A stretch of 64,000 nt of DNA from Lysinibacillus irui. Its GTDB lineage: Bacteria; Bacillota; Bacilli; Bacillales_A; Planococcaceae. Shown here piece by piece: positions 48,584 to 58,105 of the stretch. How positions within the stretch are numbered: position 1 is the first letter of the stretch; each line of letters begins with the position of its first letter. The stretch spans positions 2,473,501 through 2,537,500 of the forward strand of contig NZ_CP113527.1 of assembly GCF_028877475.1 (NCBI RefSeq), read 5' to 3'. The position numbers and the translations under genes are program-made. A model generated the notes under the pieces. The model saw only the letters and a program-made list of their open reading frames with translations, was not told the origin of the DNA and did not search any database.

Positions 48584-51520
48584 TTGACTCAAATTAAAAT
48601 TAATGGCGTATCGTATGATGTAAAAGAAGGAGCTACAATCCTTGATACCATTAATCAACATGACATCCCACATCCTCAAATATGTCATGTACCAGCTGTT
48701 GATCCAATTGAAACATGTGATACATGTATCGTAGAGGTCAATGGCCAATTAGTTCGATCCTGCTCCACAAAGGCAGTAGACGGCATGGATGTTTACTTAA
48801 CTTCAGACAAAGCAAAAGCAGCACAAACAGAAGCAATGGACCGTCTACTCGAAAACCATTTATTGTACTGTACAGTTTGTGATAACAACAATGGGAATTG
48901 CGCGTTACACAACACAGCTGAATTAATGGAAATCGAACATCAGAAATATCCTTATAAGCCAAAAGTTGAACCTCATGAGGTAGACATGTCACATCCGTTT
49001 TACCGCTACGATCCCAACCAATGTATTGCTTGTGGTCAATGTGTGGAGGTTTGTCAAAATTTACAGGTAAACGAAACATTATCTCTTGATTGGGAGGCTG
49101 AAAGACCACGCGTTATTTGGGATACGGGTGTTGCAATCAATGATTCTTCCTGTGTAAGTTGCGGTCAATGTGTAACCGTTTGTCCATGTAATGCCTTAAT
49201 GGAAAAATCGATGCTTGGAGAAGCTGGATTTATGACAGGTCTTAAACAGGATATGTTGGACCCCATGATTCATTTGATTAAGGAAGTTGAACCTGGCTAT
49301 AGTGGTATTTTTGCCGTTTCTGAAGTTGAAGCAGCCATGCGCAGTAAACGTACTAAAAAAACAAAAACAGTCTGCACGTTCTGTGGTGTCGGTTGCTCAT
49401 TTGAAGTTTGGACAAAAGGACGTAAAATTTTAAAAGTACAACCATCTGATGGTCCAGTTAATGCCATTTCTACTTGTGTCAAAGGTAAATTCGGCTGGGA
49501 CTTCATTAATTCAGAGGAGCGTATTACAAAACCACTTATCCGTAAAAATGAAGAGTTTGTTGAATCGTCATGGGATGAAGCACTAGATTTAATTGCCTCT
49601 AAGCTCGGCGGTATTCAGCAACAATATGGCCCTGGTTCTGTTGGCTTTATTTCTTCGTCTAAAATTACGAACGAGGAAAATTACTTAATTCAAAAAATGG
49701 CGCGTCAATTATTCGAAACAAACGACGTGGATAACTGTTCTCGCTATTGTCAATCCCCTGCTACTGACGGTTTATTACGTACTGTTGGTATGGGTGGTGA
49801 CGCTGGTACTATTCAAGATATTGCCAAAGCTGGTCTTGTCATTATTGTTGGCGCTAACCCTGCTGAAGGACATCCCGTTCTGGCGACACGTGTGAAACGT
49901 GCACATAAATTACATGGTCAGAAGTTAATAGTTGCGGATATTCGTAAACATGAAATGGCAGAACGATCAGATATCTTTATGCGTCCGAAACAAGGTACTG
50001 ACCAAGTTTGGTTAATGGCTGTTACTAAATATATGATCGATCAAGGTTGGCACGATGAGGCCTTTATTCGAGAAAACGTCCTTCATTTTAGTGATTTTAC
50101 ACAAGTACTGGAAAAATACACACTCGATTACGCACAAGAAATGACAGGTATTTCTAAAGAAACATTGATTCAGGTTGCTGAAATGATTCGTGATGCAGAT
50201 GGCACTTGTGTTCTTTGGGGTATGGGTGTAACACAAAATACAGGTGGCTCTTATACATCAGCCGCTATATCGAATCTATTATTAGCAACTGGTAACTATC
50301 GTCGACCAGGTGCAGGTGCCTACCCTCTTCGTGGTCATAACAATGTTCAAGGTGCATGCGATATGGGTACACTACCAAATTTATTGCCAGGCTATCAAAA
50401 AGTAACGGATGACGAGGCACGTGCAAAATTTGAAAAAGCCTATGGTGTCCCTATTCAATCACAACCAGGTCGAAATAATATGCAAATGCTAGATGCGATC
50501 ATGGAAGGGAAAATGAAAGCGATGTATTTAGTAGGTGAGGATATGGCGCTTGTAGACTGTAATGCCAACCATGTCGATGAGGTGCTGTCACAACTAGACT
50601 TTTTTGTGGTTCAAGATTGTTTCCTTTCACGAACAGCACAATATGCGGATGTCATATTACCCGCTGCGCCTTCATTAGAAAAAGAAGGTACATTCACGAA
50701 CACGGAACGTCGCGTGCAGCGTCTATATCAAGCTTTACCAACACTTGGTGAATCAAAAGCCGATTGGGAAATTCTTCAAGCAGTTGCTCGTCGTTTAGGT
50801 GCAGATTGGCAATATAACCACCCAAGTGACATTTTTGATGAAATGGCTAGCTTGTCTCCCCTATTCTCTCAAGCCAACTATGATGTTCTAGAAGGCTGGG
50901 GTAGCTTCTGTTGGGGTAGTCATGATGGAAAAGATACACCTTTATTATATGAAGATGGCTTTAACTTCCCAGATAAAAAAGCTCGCTTTGCTTTAAATGA
51001 TTGGGTACAACCTGTTGAGTTTGAGGCACAGTATGATTGTCTTATTAACAATGGTCGTATGCTTGAGCACTTCCATGAGGGGAACCTAACAAATAAATCG
51101 AAAGGTATTCAATCGAAGGTACCTGAAATTTTCGTGGAAGTGTCACCAGAATTAGCGAAAGAACGAGGCATTGCAGATGGCGCCCTACTGCGATTAGTGT
51201 CTCCATATGGTGCATTAAAGCTAAATGCTCTTGTCACAGATCGGGTGCAAGGAAATGAATTATTTTTACCAATGAACTCGGTAAGCAAAGATTCAGCCAT
51301 CAACTTCTTAACGGGCCCTGCAGCAGATGTGAATACATCCACACCAGCCTATAAGCAAACAAAGGTACGCGTAGAAGTGTTAAAAGCAAAAGGAAAATCA
51401 CCACTTCCACGCACAAATCCACGCTATAAAAAACGTCATCCTCAAAACGGTGTGGAGGTACAACGGAAATGGAATCGTCCTGGCTACGTTCACTTAACAA
51501 CTACTAACGAAAGAGAGTGA
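48584..51520 (+). CDS. fdhA: NAD-type formate dehydrogenase alpha subunit (molybdenum enzyme)
   Basis: A 978-aa fused redox enzyme of the YjgC/YrhE type. N-terminal [2Fe-2S] ferredoxin domain (CHVPAVDPIETCDTC), a His/Cys-cluster stretch (YCTVCDNNNGNCALH), two [4Fe-4S] sets (CIACGQCVEVC and CVSCGQCVTVC), then the molybdopterin domain with its own cluster CTFCGVGCSF, and the active-site Cys (not Sec) in NCSRYCQSPATDG. Molydopterin dinucleotide-binding domain at the end. It oxidises formate to CO2. Start is TTG at 48584 with AAAAGGAGG upstream; the ATG at 48545 region lacks an SD. fdhD and cofactor genes next door support the role. Confidence 0.96.
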   Translation: MTQIKINGVSYDVKEGATILDTINQHDIPHPQICHVPAVDPIETCDTCIVEVNGQLVRSCSTKAVDGMDVYLTSDKAKAAQTEAMDRLLENHLLYCTVCDNNNGNCALHNTAELMEIEHQKYPYKPKVEPHEVDMSHPFYRYDPNQCIACGQCVEVCQNLQVNETLSLDWEAERPRVIWDTGVAINDSSCVSCGQCVTVCPCNALMEKSMLGEAGFMTGLKQDMLDPMIHLIKEVEPGYSGIFAVSEVEAAMRSKRTKKTKTVCTFCGVGCSFEVWTKGRKILKVQPSDGPVNAISTCVKGKFGWDFINSEERITKPLIRKNEEFVESSWDEALDLIASKLGGIQQQYGPGSVGFISSSKITNEENYLIQKMARQLFETNDVDNCSRYCQSPATDGLLRTVGMGGDAGTIQDIAKAGLVIIVGANPAEGHPVLATRVKRAHKLHGQKLIVADIRKHEMAERSDIFMRPKQGTDQVWLMAVTKYMIDQGWHDEAFIRENVLHFSDFTQVLEKYTLDYAQEMTGISKETLIQVAEMIRDADGTCVLWGMGVTQNTGGSYTSAAISNLLLATGNYRRPGAGAYPLRGHNNVQGACDMGTLPNLLPGYQKVTDDEARAKFEKAYGVPIQSQPGRNNMQMLDAIMEGKMKAMYLVGEDMALVDCNANHVDEVLSQLDFFVVQDCFLSRTAQYADVILPAAPSLEKEGTFTNTERRVQRLYQALPTLGESKADWEILQAVARRLGADWQYNHPSDIFDEMASLSPLFSQANYDVLEGWGSFCWGSHDGKDTPLLYEDGFNFPDKKARFALNDWVQPVEFEAQYDCLINNGRMLEHFHEGNLTNKSKGIQSKVPEIFVEVSPELAKERGIADGALLRLVSPYGALKLNALVTDRVQGNELFLPMNSVSKDSAINFLTGPAADVNTSTPAYKQTKVRVEVLKAKGKSPLPRTNPRYKKRHPQNGVEVQRKWNRPGYVHLTTTNERE

Positions 51521-51524
51521 GAGC

Positions 51525-52004
51525 ATGGCTGTACCGATTACAAACATAAGAAAACAACAATTAACAGAAGAACAACTGAAGGAACAGAAATTAGACAATT
51601 TAAAACAACTACTTTCTGATCATGAAGAAGCAGTCAATCAAGTATTCACCATTATGGCTGAATTAAAAGATATAGGTGCATTAGAGGCAGCTACTAAGCT
51701 ATTAGAAGCAAAAGAGGAAGTGGCTCATATTGCCCTTGGGCAATTAACACGCAAGCCAGTCACAAATATCATTAACAATTTAATGGGTGTCGCAGGCGCA
51801 TTGACAGACCTCAATCCTGAAACAACAACAAAGCTAATTGAAGGCCTAAACGCTGGTGTCGATGAAGCGAACAAAGCACTGGAGTCCGATGAAAAAGTAA
51901 GTGCCTTTAAGCTCGTAAAAATGTTAAATGATCCAGATGTCAATCGCGCACTTAATTTCGGGGTCCATTTCTTAAAAGGACTTGGTAAAGGCTTAAAAGA
52001 GTAA
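51525..52004 (+). CDS. DUF1641 protein (YjgD/YrhD-like), formate dehydrogenase partner
   Basis: A 159-aa helical protein containing the DUF1641 segment ALEAATKLLEAKEEVAHIAL, then PVTNIINNLMGVAGALTDLN and KALESDEKVSAFKLVKMLND, ending FLKGLGKGLKE. In B. subtilis such genes follow fdhA-type genes directly, as here (4 bp). Function is not established; it may be a small subunit or electron-transfer adaptor. SD GAGAG before ATG. Confidence 0.9.
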   Translation: MAVPITNIRKQQLTEEQLKEQKLDNLKQLLSDHEEAVNQVFTIMAELKDIGALEAATKLLEAKEEVAHIALGQLTRKPVTNIINNLMGVAGALTDLNPETTTKLIEGLNAGVDEANKALESDEKVSAFKLVKMLNDPDVNRALNFGVHFLKGLGKGLKE

Positions 52005-52017
52005 GGTGGTTACGTTA

Positions 52018-53064
52018 ATGTTCGTAAAAGAAGATGTGATAAACGCATTAAAACAGGTAGAAGACCCTGAACTGCACCAGAGTATTGTAGATTTAAATAT
52101 GGTACGTAATATTCAAATAAACGACACCCAAATAGCCCTGGATATTATGTTAACCATTCCAGGATGTCCGTTAAAAGCAACTATCCAGCAAGATGTCGAG
52201 AAGGCACTACAAGCAATTGGTGCCTCCGATGTTACCATTACCTTTGGGGTTATGTCGGACCAAGAGCGTGGTGAATTAACATCCACGTTAAAATCGAAAA
52301 ATGTAACAGATCAAGGAATGCCGAATATGTTACTGCCTAATTCTGGCGTTCAATTCATTGCTATAACAAGTGGTAAAGGCGGTGTAGGAAAGTCTACTGT
52401 GACTATTAATTTAGCCGTCGCACTTGCCCGTCTTGGGAAACGTGTAGGTATTTTAGATGCCGATATATATGGCTTTAGTATTCCTGCCATGATGAATATT
52501 GAGCAAAAGCCTACTATGCTTGACCAAACGGCTATTCCAGTAGAGAGCCATGGCGTTAAAATAATGTCGATGGGCTTTTTTACAAAGGATAACCAGCCTG
52601 TTATGTGGCGTGGACCTATGCTGAACAAGTGGATTCGCAATTTTCTTGTCAACACGCTATGGGGAGATTTAGATTATCTACTGATAGATTTACCACCTGG
52701 TACAGGGGATGTGGCGATTGATATGGCAGCGATGATTCCGCAGGCACAGGAATTAATTGTGACAACACCCCATCTAGCCGCTTCTCATGTCGCTTTACGT
52801 GCCGGCTTAATGGCCCAACATACGAAACATACCATTTTCGGTGTTGTCGAAAACATGGCTTATTTTGAAGGGCCCGATGGTCACAAAAATTATCTATTTG
52901 GACAGGGTGGCGCTGAGCAACTAGCAGATTTATTGCAGACCAATGTAATAGCTCATATTCCTTTCGCTCAACCTGAAGAAAATACAGGTTCCTCGGTATA
53001 TGCCGAGGAATCCATAATCGGTGAAGTGTTTACTCACCTAGCAGAAGATTTACTCTATCAGTAA
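52018..53064 (+). CDS. Mrp/NBP35-family Fe-S cluster carrier ATPase
   Basis: A 348-aa protein. N-terminal DUF59/MIP18-like domain (ALKQVEDPELHQSIVDLNMV, about 10-85), then a deviant Walker A P-loop ITSGKGGVGKSTVTINLAVA (about 120), VGILDADIYGFSIPAMM, LLIDLPPGTGDVAIDMA and the C-terminal part. The CxxC typical of Mrp is not visible (GVVENMAYFEGPDGHKNYLF instead), so Fe-S transfer is less sure; SalA-type regulators are related. ATG at 52018 follows AAGGTGG. It is in the fdhA transcript, suggesting help with FdhA clusters. Confidence 0.88.
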   Translation: MFVKEDVINALKQVEDPELHQSIVDLNMVRNIQINDTQIALDIMLTIPGCPLKATIQQDVEKALQAIGASDVTITFGVMSDQERGELTSTLKSKNVTDQGMPNMLLPNSGVQFIAITSGKGGVGKSTVTINLAVALARLGKRVGILDADIYGFSIPAMMNIEQKPTMLDQTAIPVESHGVKIMSMGFFTKDNQPVMWRGPMLNKWIRNFLVNTLWGDLDYLLIDLPPGTGDVAIDMAAMIPQAQELIVTTPHLAASHVALRAGLMAQHTKHTIFGVVENMAYFEGPDGHKNYLFGQGGAEQLADLLQTNVIAHIPFAQPEENTGSSVYAEESIIGEVFTHLAEDLLYQ

Positions 53065-53082
53065 TATAATGAGACAAATAAA

Positions 53083-53136
53083 ACACCTTTCGTTGAATAA
53101 TGGGTTAACCAAACAATCAACGTGAAGGTGTTTTTT
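53083..53136 (+). terminator. Terminator of the fdhA operon
   Basis: AACACCTT-CGTTGA pairs with TCAACG-AAGGTGTT, each side with one extra base, and is followed by T6. The loop is about 20 nt. Confidence 0.8.
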
Positions 53137-53271
53137 CTATGCGAACAAGAGTAAGCTGCCAATTTCTCAGCTACATCATTAGCTATTAAGAGTATCTTAC
53201 ATAGAGATCAAGGCTGTCGCTAGATAACTATCAAAAGAAGTAAAATAGGAATGACCATGAGCATGTATCCA
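53137..53271. other. Short gap, nothing recognised
   Basis: About 135 bp between the fdhA operon terminator and the stop of the RocB-like gene. No second terminator for the minus-strand operon is clear here. Confidence 0.4.
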
Positions 53272-54924
53272 TTAATTATTTAGCAATTTATCTATTACTA
53301 GCTTTGTTAAATTGGGCATTATCTCCATAGTATATTTCAATTCGGTTCTTTCATATCTATTATGTGCATCATATCCATATGGCCCAATATTGATTGCAGG
53401 GATATTTAATTCTCTAATGGCATCATAATTTACATAATGTTTGCTTCCCCAGCTAGGATTATTGTTAATAACTGAATTCACACTATCTTCATCGACATTT
53501 ATAGCGACGCAACTCATATCACAAATATGAGGGAAATAGTTTTTTTGAACAATAGGCTTATCATAATATGGTTGAACTTTTTCAACAGCATAGTCTAAAG
53601 CCATTAGTAAATTTTTTTCTTTTTCATTTTTCCCGGTTACTTCAACACATGGTGAGTACAATGAAGAATAAAAAATAATTATTGCAGGACTCTTATCTTT
53701 CGACCACTTCCAAACTTCTTCTACCACTCTTGCAGAATACATACGTACATCTAACGCTTTATTTTTTAATAGTTCCTGTTTAAAAATTTTTATATGTTCT
53801 TTGTAATCGTCCCCATATTCTACAATAATTGATTGTTCTAATTCTTCATAGAACAATACCCTTGTCTTCCATGGCAATTTTGCATATTCCTGACCACTTA
53901 TTTCGCAATATCTCTTATAGTGATTGTTTAAATTAGTGATTGCATTATCAAATGCCATTTCTGCATGGATTTTTAACTTTTCTAAGACCTCTTTAGGTGA
54001 CCAGGATTGCACAAAGAAATTATAATATACATAGGAAGCAAGAGCTGTCTGTACTGTATATGTTTCTTTAAAATCAGTTTGCTTCAAACTTACAGGTGGC
54101 ATTGGTGTTTCTCCTAATGATTGATCACATAACTCTGGGTTATATGCAATTTGTCTAGTTAACTCTGCAGCAATATAGTTAGGGTCAAGTCCTTCAAAAC
54201 TAGAACCTACATGACTTTCCGCCCCAGTAATATAAAAGGAAGGGAGTAGTTTACCGACGCTGCCTTTATATATATATCTACTTTCATCCCCCTCATACTT
54301 AGGAGCAACAAAATCGGAGTTAATTAATGCTGCGTAATCAAAACCATGTTCTTCTTTTAACCTTTTTAGATCCGTTAAACCAGACAATACTCCATGGGAA
54401 CTATCCTCCTCATCACACTCAGCAAAAAATACAATGTTTCCATTCAGTTCCTCTGGATGTTCAGAATAATATTTTAATAAATAATAATGGCTTGCAACAC
54501 CACTCTTCATATCAAGTGTTCCTCTACCAAATAACCATTCATTTGATTCTAAATGCTCTCTTACCAACGGCGGCACTTTTTCACTCTTTAACGCTTCATG
54601 AAGTTCATTAGGTAAACAAGCTTTCTCCTTCAAACTATTATAATCATCGATACCTACCGTATCTGTATGTCCCATTAACACAACCGTTTTATTACTATCT
54701 CCTTTAGTACCTTTTACAAAGGCAAACACATTGTATCTTTCAACCTCATCATCTATCGTACGTGAAGTAAATACATAACTGGAGTTTTTCTGGAAATAAG
54801 GTAGGCTAGAAATTGTTTTAGCCAGTGACTTTGAAATATCAATTTCCCCTTCGGTATTTACAATGCTCTCAATATTTACAAGCTCGTTCGTAACCCTTAA
54901 TACTTCTTCATACGTTTTTAACAT
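53272..54924 (-). CDS. RocB-like M20-family amidohydrolase/peptidase
   Basis: A 550-aa protein of the RocB branch of M20/M25/M40 hydrolases. Zinc ligands: VVLMGHTDTVGIDDYN (H-x-D, about 80), GRGTLDMKSGVASHYYLLKY (Asp), FFAECDEEDSSHGVL (Glu-Glu), and a C-terminal His in YGYDAHNRYERTE. The insertion and length (550) match RocB of arginine use in B. subtilis, whose exact reaction is not well defined. Here there is no rocA or rocC; instead it closes a sigma-54-type operon after an amino-acid transporter. It probably frees an amino acid from an amide or acyl derivative. AGGGGA is 10 bp upstream. Confidence 0.88.
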   Translation of the reverse strand: MLKTYEEVLRVTNELVNIESIVNTEGEIDISKSLAKTISSLPYFQKNSSYVFTSRTIDDEVERYNVFAFVKGTKGDSNKTVVLMGHTDTVGIDDYNSLKEKACLPNELHEALKSEKVPPLVREHLESNEWLFGRGTLDMKSGVASHYYLLKYYSEHPEELNGNIVFFAECDEEDSSHGVLSGLTDLKRLKEEHGFDYAALINSDFVAPKYEGDESRYIYKGSVGKLLPSFYITGAESHVGSSFEGLDPNYIAAELTRQIAYNPELCDQSLGETPMPPVSLKQTDFKETYTVQTALASYVYYNFFVQSWSPKEVLEKLKIHAEMAFDNAITNLNNHYKRYCEISGQEYAKLPWKTRVLFYEELEQSIIVEYGDDYKEHIKIFKQELLKNKALDVRMYSARVVEEVWKWSKDKSPAIIIFYSSLYSPCVEVTGKNEKEKNLLMALDYAVEKVQPYYDKPIVQKNYFPHICDMSCVAINVDEDSVNSVINNNPSWGSKHYVNYDAIRELNIPAINIGPYGYDAHNRYERTELKYTMEIMPNLTKLVIDKLLNN

Positions 54925-54953
54925 CGATCATCATCCCCTAATTACAGAAATAA

Positions 54954-55676
54954 TTATAAAACCTGCTGTAAAAACTTAATGGTTCTTTCTTGTTTTGGAG
55001 CTTTAAAAATTTCTACTGGAGAGCCCTCTTCAATAATTTTACCGTCTGCTAACATAATTACCCTATCGGCTACTTCCTTAGCGAAGCCCATTTCATGTGT
55101 GACGACGACCATCGTCATGCCGTCTTTAGCAAGGCTTTTCATGGTTTCTAGAACTTCCCCTACCAACTCAGGATCCAATGCTGATGTTGGTTCATCAAAT
55201 AACATAACACTCGGATTCATTGCAAGTGCCCTAGCAATAGCAACTCGTTGTTTTTGACCACCAGATAGTTGTTCCGGATAGTAATTAGCTTTATCCGCAA
55301 GACCAACTCGTTCTAACAAACTCATAGCAAATTTAATTGCTTCTTCTTTACTTTGCCTTTTTACCTGAATAGGTGCTTCTATTATATTTTGTAAAACACT
55401 TAAATGGGGAAATAAATTGAAATGTTGAAATACCATACCCATATTTTCTCTTACAAGATTTAAATTAGTTCTTTTTACATCAATAATTTCATCATTAATG
55501 CTTATCGTACCTGAATCTAATATTTCCAAAAAATTCATACAGCGTAATAAAGTGCTCTTCCCTGAGCCACTAGCCCCTATGAGAACAACTACTTCCGATT
55601 TATTAATTTCAAGGTTTATATCTTTTAAAACCTTCAAGTCACCAAATGATTTAGAAAGCGATTTCAACTTTATCAC
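54954..55676 (-). CDS. Polar amino-acid ABC transporter ATP-binding protein
   Basis: A 240-aa ATPase: Walker [22 protein letters not shown]-loop [20 protein letters not shown], signature [20 protein letters not shown], Walker [22 protein letters not shown]-loop [19 protein letters not shown]. This is the GlnQ/ArtM/HisP type for polar amino acids. GTG start at 55676 with GGAAGGAGG 7 bp upstream, overlapping the permease gene end by 26 bp. Third transporter gene in the operon. Confidence 0.95.
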   Translation of the reverse strand: MIKLKSLSKSFGDLKVLKDINLEINKSEVVVLIGASGSGKSTLLRCMNFLEILDSGTISINDEIIDVKRTNLNLVRENMGMVFQHFNLFPHLSVLQNIIEAPIQVKRQSKEEAIKFAMSLLERVGLADKANYYPEQLSGGQKQRVAIARALAMNPSVMLFDEPTSALDPELVGEVLETMKSLAKDGMTMVVVTHEMGFAKEVADRVIMLADGKIIEEGSPVEIFKAPKQERTIKFLQQVL

Positions 55677-56346
55677 GTTTTTTCCTCCTTCCAACATCCA
55701 GTCGACTTTCAAGTTTATTAAATAACAATGTGAATAATAAGACTAAAATTAAATAATAAATTCCTACAACAAAGTATGTTTCAAGAGGCATATAATTGTA
55801 AGCTTGGGTTGATAGTGCATGGTTAAATAATTCAGATACTGCAATGTAGGCTACTAAAGACGAATCTTTTAACCCTATGATGAATTGATTAGCTAATGCT
55901 GGAATAGCTCTTTTAAAACTCTGTGGCAAAATAATTCGTCTCATTGTTTTAAAATAGGTCATTCCTAAAGATCGACCAGCCTCCATTTGGCCTTTATCTA
56001 TAGATTGAATGGATCCACGGAAAATTTCTGCAATATAAGCTCCTGAATGGATTCCAAGCGCAATGGCCCCAGCTGCAAAGTCTGTTAAGGTAAAGATACT
56101 AGAAATTCCATAGTATAAGAACATAAGTTGTACAATTAAAGGCATACCACGAACAACAAAAATATAAGTATTGGCAATACTTTCCAGGATTTTAATATTG
56201 GATACTTTAAAAAAGGCAAACACTAACCCAATCACACATGCAATAAATAAAGAAACTATTGTTAACTCAATGGTTAAAACGGTCGCTTTTAAAAACTCCA
56301 TGCCATGCTTTTGAAATATTGATGTTACATTTGTGAGAAAATCCAT
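55651..56346 (-). CDS. Polar amino-acid ABC transporter permease
   Basis: A 231-aa permease with five helices and the HEQRA-type family signature: [40 protein letters not shown], then the coupling loop [20 protein letters not shown]. Typical of His/Glu/Arg/Gln uptake systems. ATG at 56346 with AGGTGA 5 bp upstream; a GTG at 56355 is possible. A hairpin between the binding-protein gene and this gene may lower its level relative to the binding protein. Confidence 0.95.
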   Translation of the reverse strand: MDFLTNVTSIFQKHGMEFLKATVLTIELTIVSLFIACVIGLVFAFFKVSNIKILESIANTYIFVVRGMPLIVQLMFLYYGISSIFTLTDFAAGAIALGIHSGAYIAEIFRGSIQSIDKGQMEAGRSLGMTYFKTMRRIILPQSFKRAIPALANQFIIGLKDSSLVAYIAVSELFNHALSTQAYNYMPLETYFVVGIYYLILVLLFTLLFNKLESRLDVGRRKKRDKVEIAF

Positions 56347-56454
56347 AGTAATCACCTAACCTCTTTTAAGGATGTGGATATGAAAGACACTTATTTAGAA
56401 AGTAAAATAGAAAGAATTTTCAATTTACTTAGTTTATAATTCAATTATTTTCTA

Positions 56455-56483
56455 TGCCTAGTACATCTTTAGCATACTAGGCA
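56455..56483 (-). terminator. Intra-operon hairpin after the binding-protein gene
   Basis: Minus-strand TGCCTAGTA / TACTAGGCA (9 bp, perfect) with an 11-nt loop and a weak AT-rich tail. Partial terminators or mRNA-protecting hairpins at this spot commonly raise binding protein over permease. Confidence 0.55.
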
Positions 56484-56498
56484 CGCTATTTTTAACAG

Positions 56499-57326
56499 TT
56501 ACTCTAACAAGTCTTTCCCAAACCATTTCATACTTATTTCTTTATACGTTCCATCTTCGACCATCTCTTCAATCGCATTATTAATCGCCTCTAATAAAAC
56601 TTCGTTATCTTTATTAATCGCCACTGCTATTTCTTCTCTTTTAATGACCTCTCCTAGGGCTTGAATCTTCAATCCTGACTCTTGCATTGCTGAAATACCT
56701 ACAATTCTATCTGTAATCACTGCATCTAGACGACCGGGTGGAAGATCTTGTAATGCATAAATTTCACTAGGGAATTCTTTGATTTTATCTGTATAATTCT
56801 TTGCATCTTCAACATAAGTACTAGCTTGCATAACACCAATCGTTTTTCCCTTTAAATCTTCTACTGTTTTAATATCCTTATTTTCACTAGAGATAAATAC
56901 TGTAGCACCTGAAACATAATAAGGGATTGAGAAATCAACCTGTTTAGACCTTTCCTCAGTTGCTGTCATACTACCAATAATCGCATCATATTTATTTCCT
57001 CGTAACCCTTGAATAATCGTTTCCCATGGATTGGTTACGGGATTTGCTTCAAGGCCAATCCTCTTTGAGATTTCTTTCCCGATCTCAACATCAAAGCCGA
57101 CTAGTTCTTGATTTTCCTTATAATTTAATGGTTTTAGTAAACCACTCATTGCAAATGTTAACTTTCCGTCCTTAACCAATTTCATTTCTGTTGCTACACC
57201 TTTGTCTTGATCCTCACTTTTTGCATCCGCAGTTGCCGCAACTTGTGTATTTGTTTTATTGTCCGAACATGCCGCCATCAACGAAATGACCAACACCAAT
57301 AATAAATAGAATGTATTTTTCTTCAT
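56499..57326 (-). CDS. Amino-acid ABC transporter substrate-binding lipoprotein
   Basis: A 275-aa exported protein: signal peptide with lipobox MAACS (Cys about 20), then a bacterial solute-binding family 3 domain with LTFAMSGLLKPLNYKENQEL, VGFDVEIGKEISKRIG, KYDAIIGSMTATEERSKQVD, FSIPYYVSGATVFISS and LKGKTIGVMQASTYVEDA. The family binds polar amino acids and opines; the exact ligand cannot be read, but RSKQVDFS and the Asp in GFDVEIG are the usual alpha-amino contacts. Start at 57326 with AAGGGG upstream. Confidence 0.95.
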   Translation of the reverse strand: MKKNTFYLLLVLVISLMAACSDNKTNTQVAATADAKSEDQDKGVATEMKLVKDGKLTFAMSGLLKPLNYKENQELVGFDVEIGKEISKRIGLEANPVTNPWETIIQGLRGNKYDAIIGSMTATEERSKQVDFSIPYYVSGATVFISSENKDIKTVEDLKGKTIGVMQASTYVEDAKNYTDKIKEFPSEIYALQDLPPGRLDAVITDRIVGISAMQESGLKIQALGEVIKREEIAVAINKDNEVLLEAINNAIEEMVEDGTYKEISMKWFGKDLLE

Positions 57327-57347
57327 CAAATAACCCCTTCCATTTAA

Positions 57348-58094
57348 TTAAGCTAGTTCTCCACCATCAATAGCAATGGCTTGTCCGGTAATATAGGACG
57401 AATCATCCGAAGCAAGGAAAGCGTATAATGCTCCGACTTCTTGAGGATCTGCATGTCGTTTCAGGGGGATACCTTCATTGACAACTTCCAACATAGCTGG
57501 TGTATATTCAGCCATTTGCATTGGCGTTAGCACGTATCCAGGACATATCGTATTTACTCTGATATTTGGAGCAAGCTCTAACGCCATTGTTTTTGCTAAT
57601 AGATTAACACCTGCTTTGGAAGCGTTGTAATCCGTATAGAATGGATGACCTGTCACTCCATTTGTAGACGCTGTCATAAGTATGACACCCTTGCCCTGCT
57701 CCACCATAATTTTTGCGGCTGCTTGTGAAGTATAAAATACACCGTTTAGATTAATGTTTAATACTTTATTCCATTGTTCAGGACTAATATCAAGAAACTT
57801 ATTGCGAATGCTAATACCTGCATTCGCAATAAAAACATCTACACCACCTAAATCTCTTTTTATATTCTCAAAAACAGCATTTACATTTTCAGGGTTACTA
57901 ACATCTACTACATATCCTTTAGCAATTCCGGGATTTTCTTTTATCGATTGTTCAATACCTTCTTTATTAATATCTAAAATAGCCACTATCGATTCTTCTT
58001 CTATAAAACGTTGTGCTGTGGCTAATCCTATACCACTAGCGCCTCCCGTGATGACGACTCTCTTATTTTTTAAACTTCTATGATTGGTTCTCAT
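57348..58094 (-). CDS. SDR oxidoreductase in the GcvP-like operon
   Basis: A 248-aa classical SDR: VITGGASGIGLATAQRFI, LDINKE (NAD-type Asp at strand 2 end), IANAGIS, LMTASTNGVTG with catalytic Ser, YTDYNASKAGVNLL with YxxxK, and VNTICPGYVLTPM. It lies 12 bp after the GcvPB-like stop, so it is co-transcribed. A role in oxidising a hydroxyl of the transported compound, or its breakdown product, is inferred. Confidence 0.93.
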   Translation of the reverse strand: MRTNHRSLKNKRVVITGGASGIGLATAQRFIEEESIVAILDINKEGIEQSIKENPGIAKGYVVDVSNPENVNAVFENIKRDLGGVDVFIANAGISIRNKFLDISPEQWNKVLNINLNGVFYTSQAAAKIMVEQGKGVILMTASTNGVTGHPFYTDYNASKAGVNLLAKTMALELAPNIRVNTICPGYVLTPMQMAEYTPAMLEVVNEGIPLKRHADPQEVGALYAFLASDDSSYITGQAIAIDGGELA

Positions 58095-58105
58095 CCTAAC
58101 ACCCC

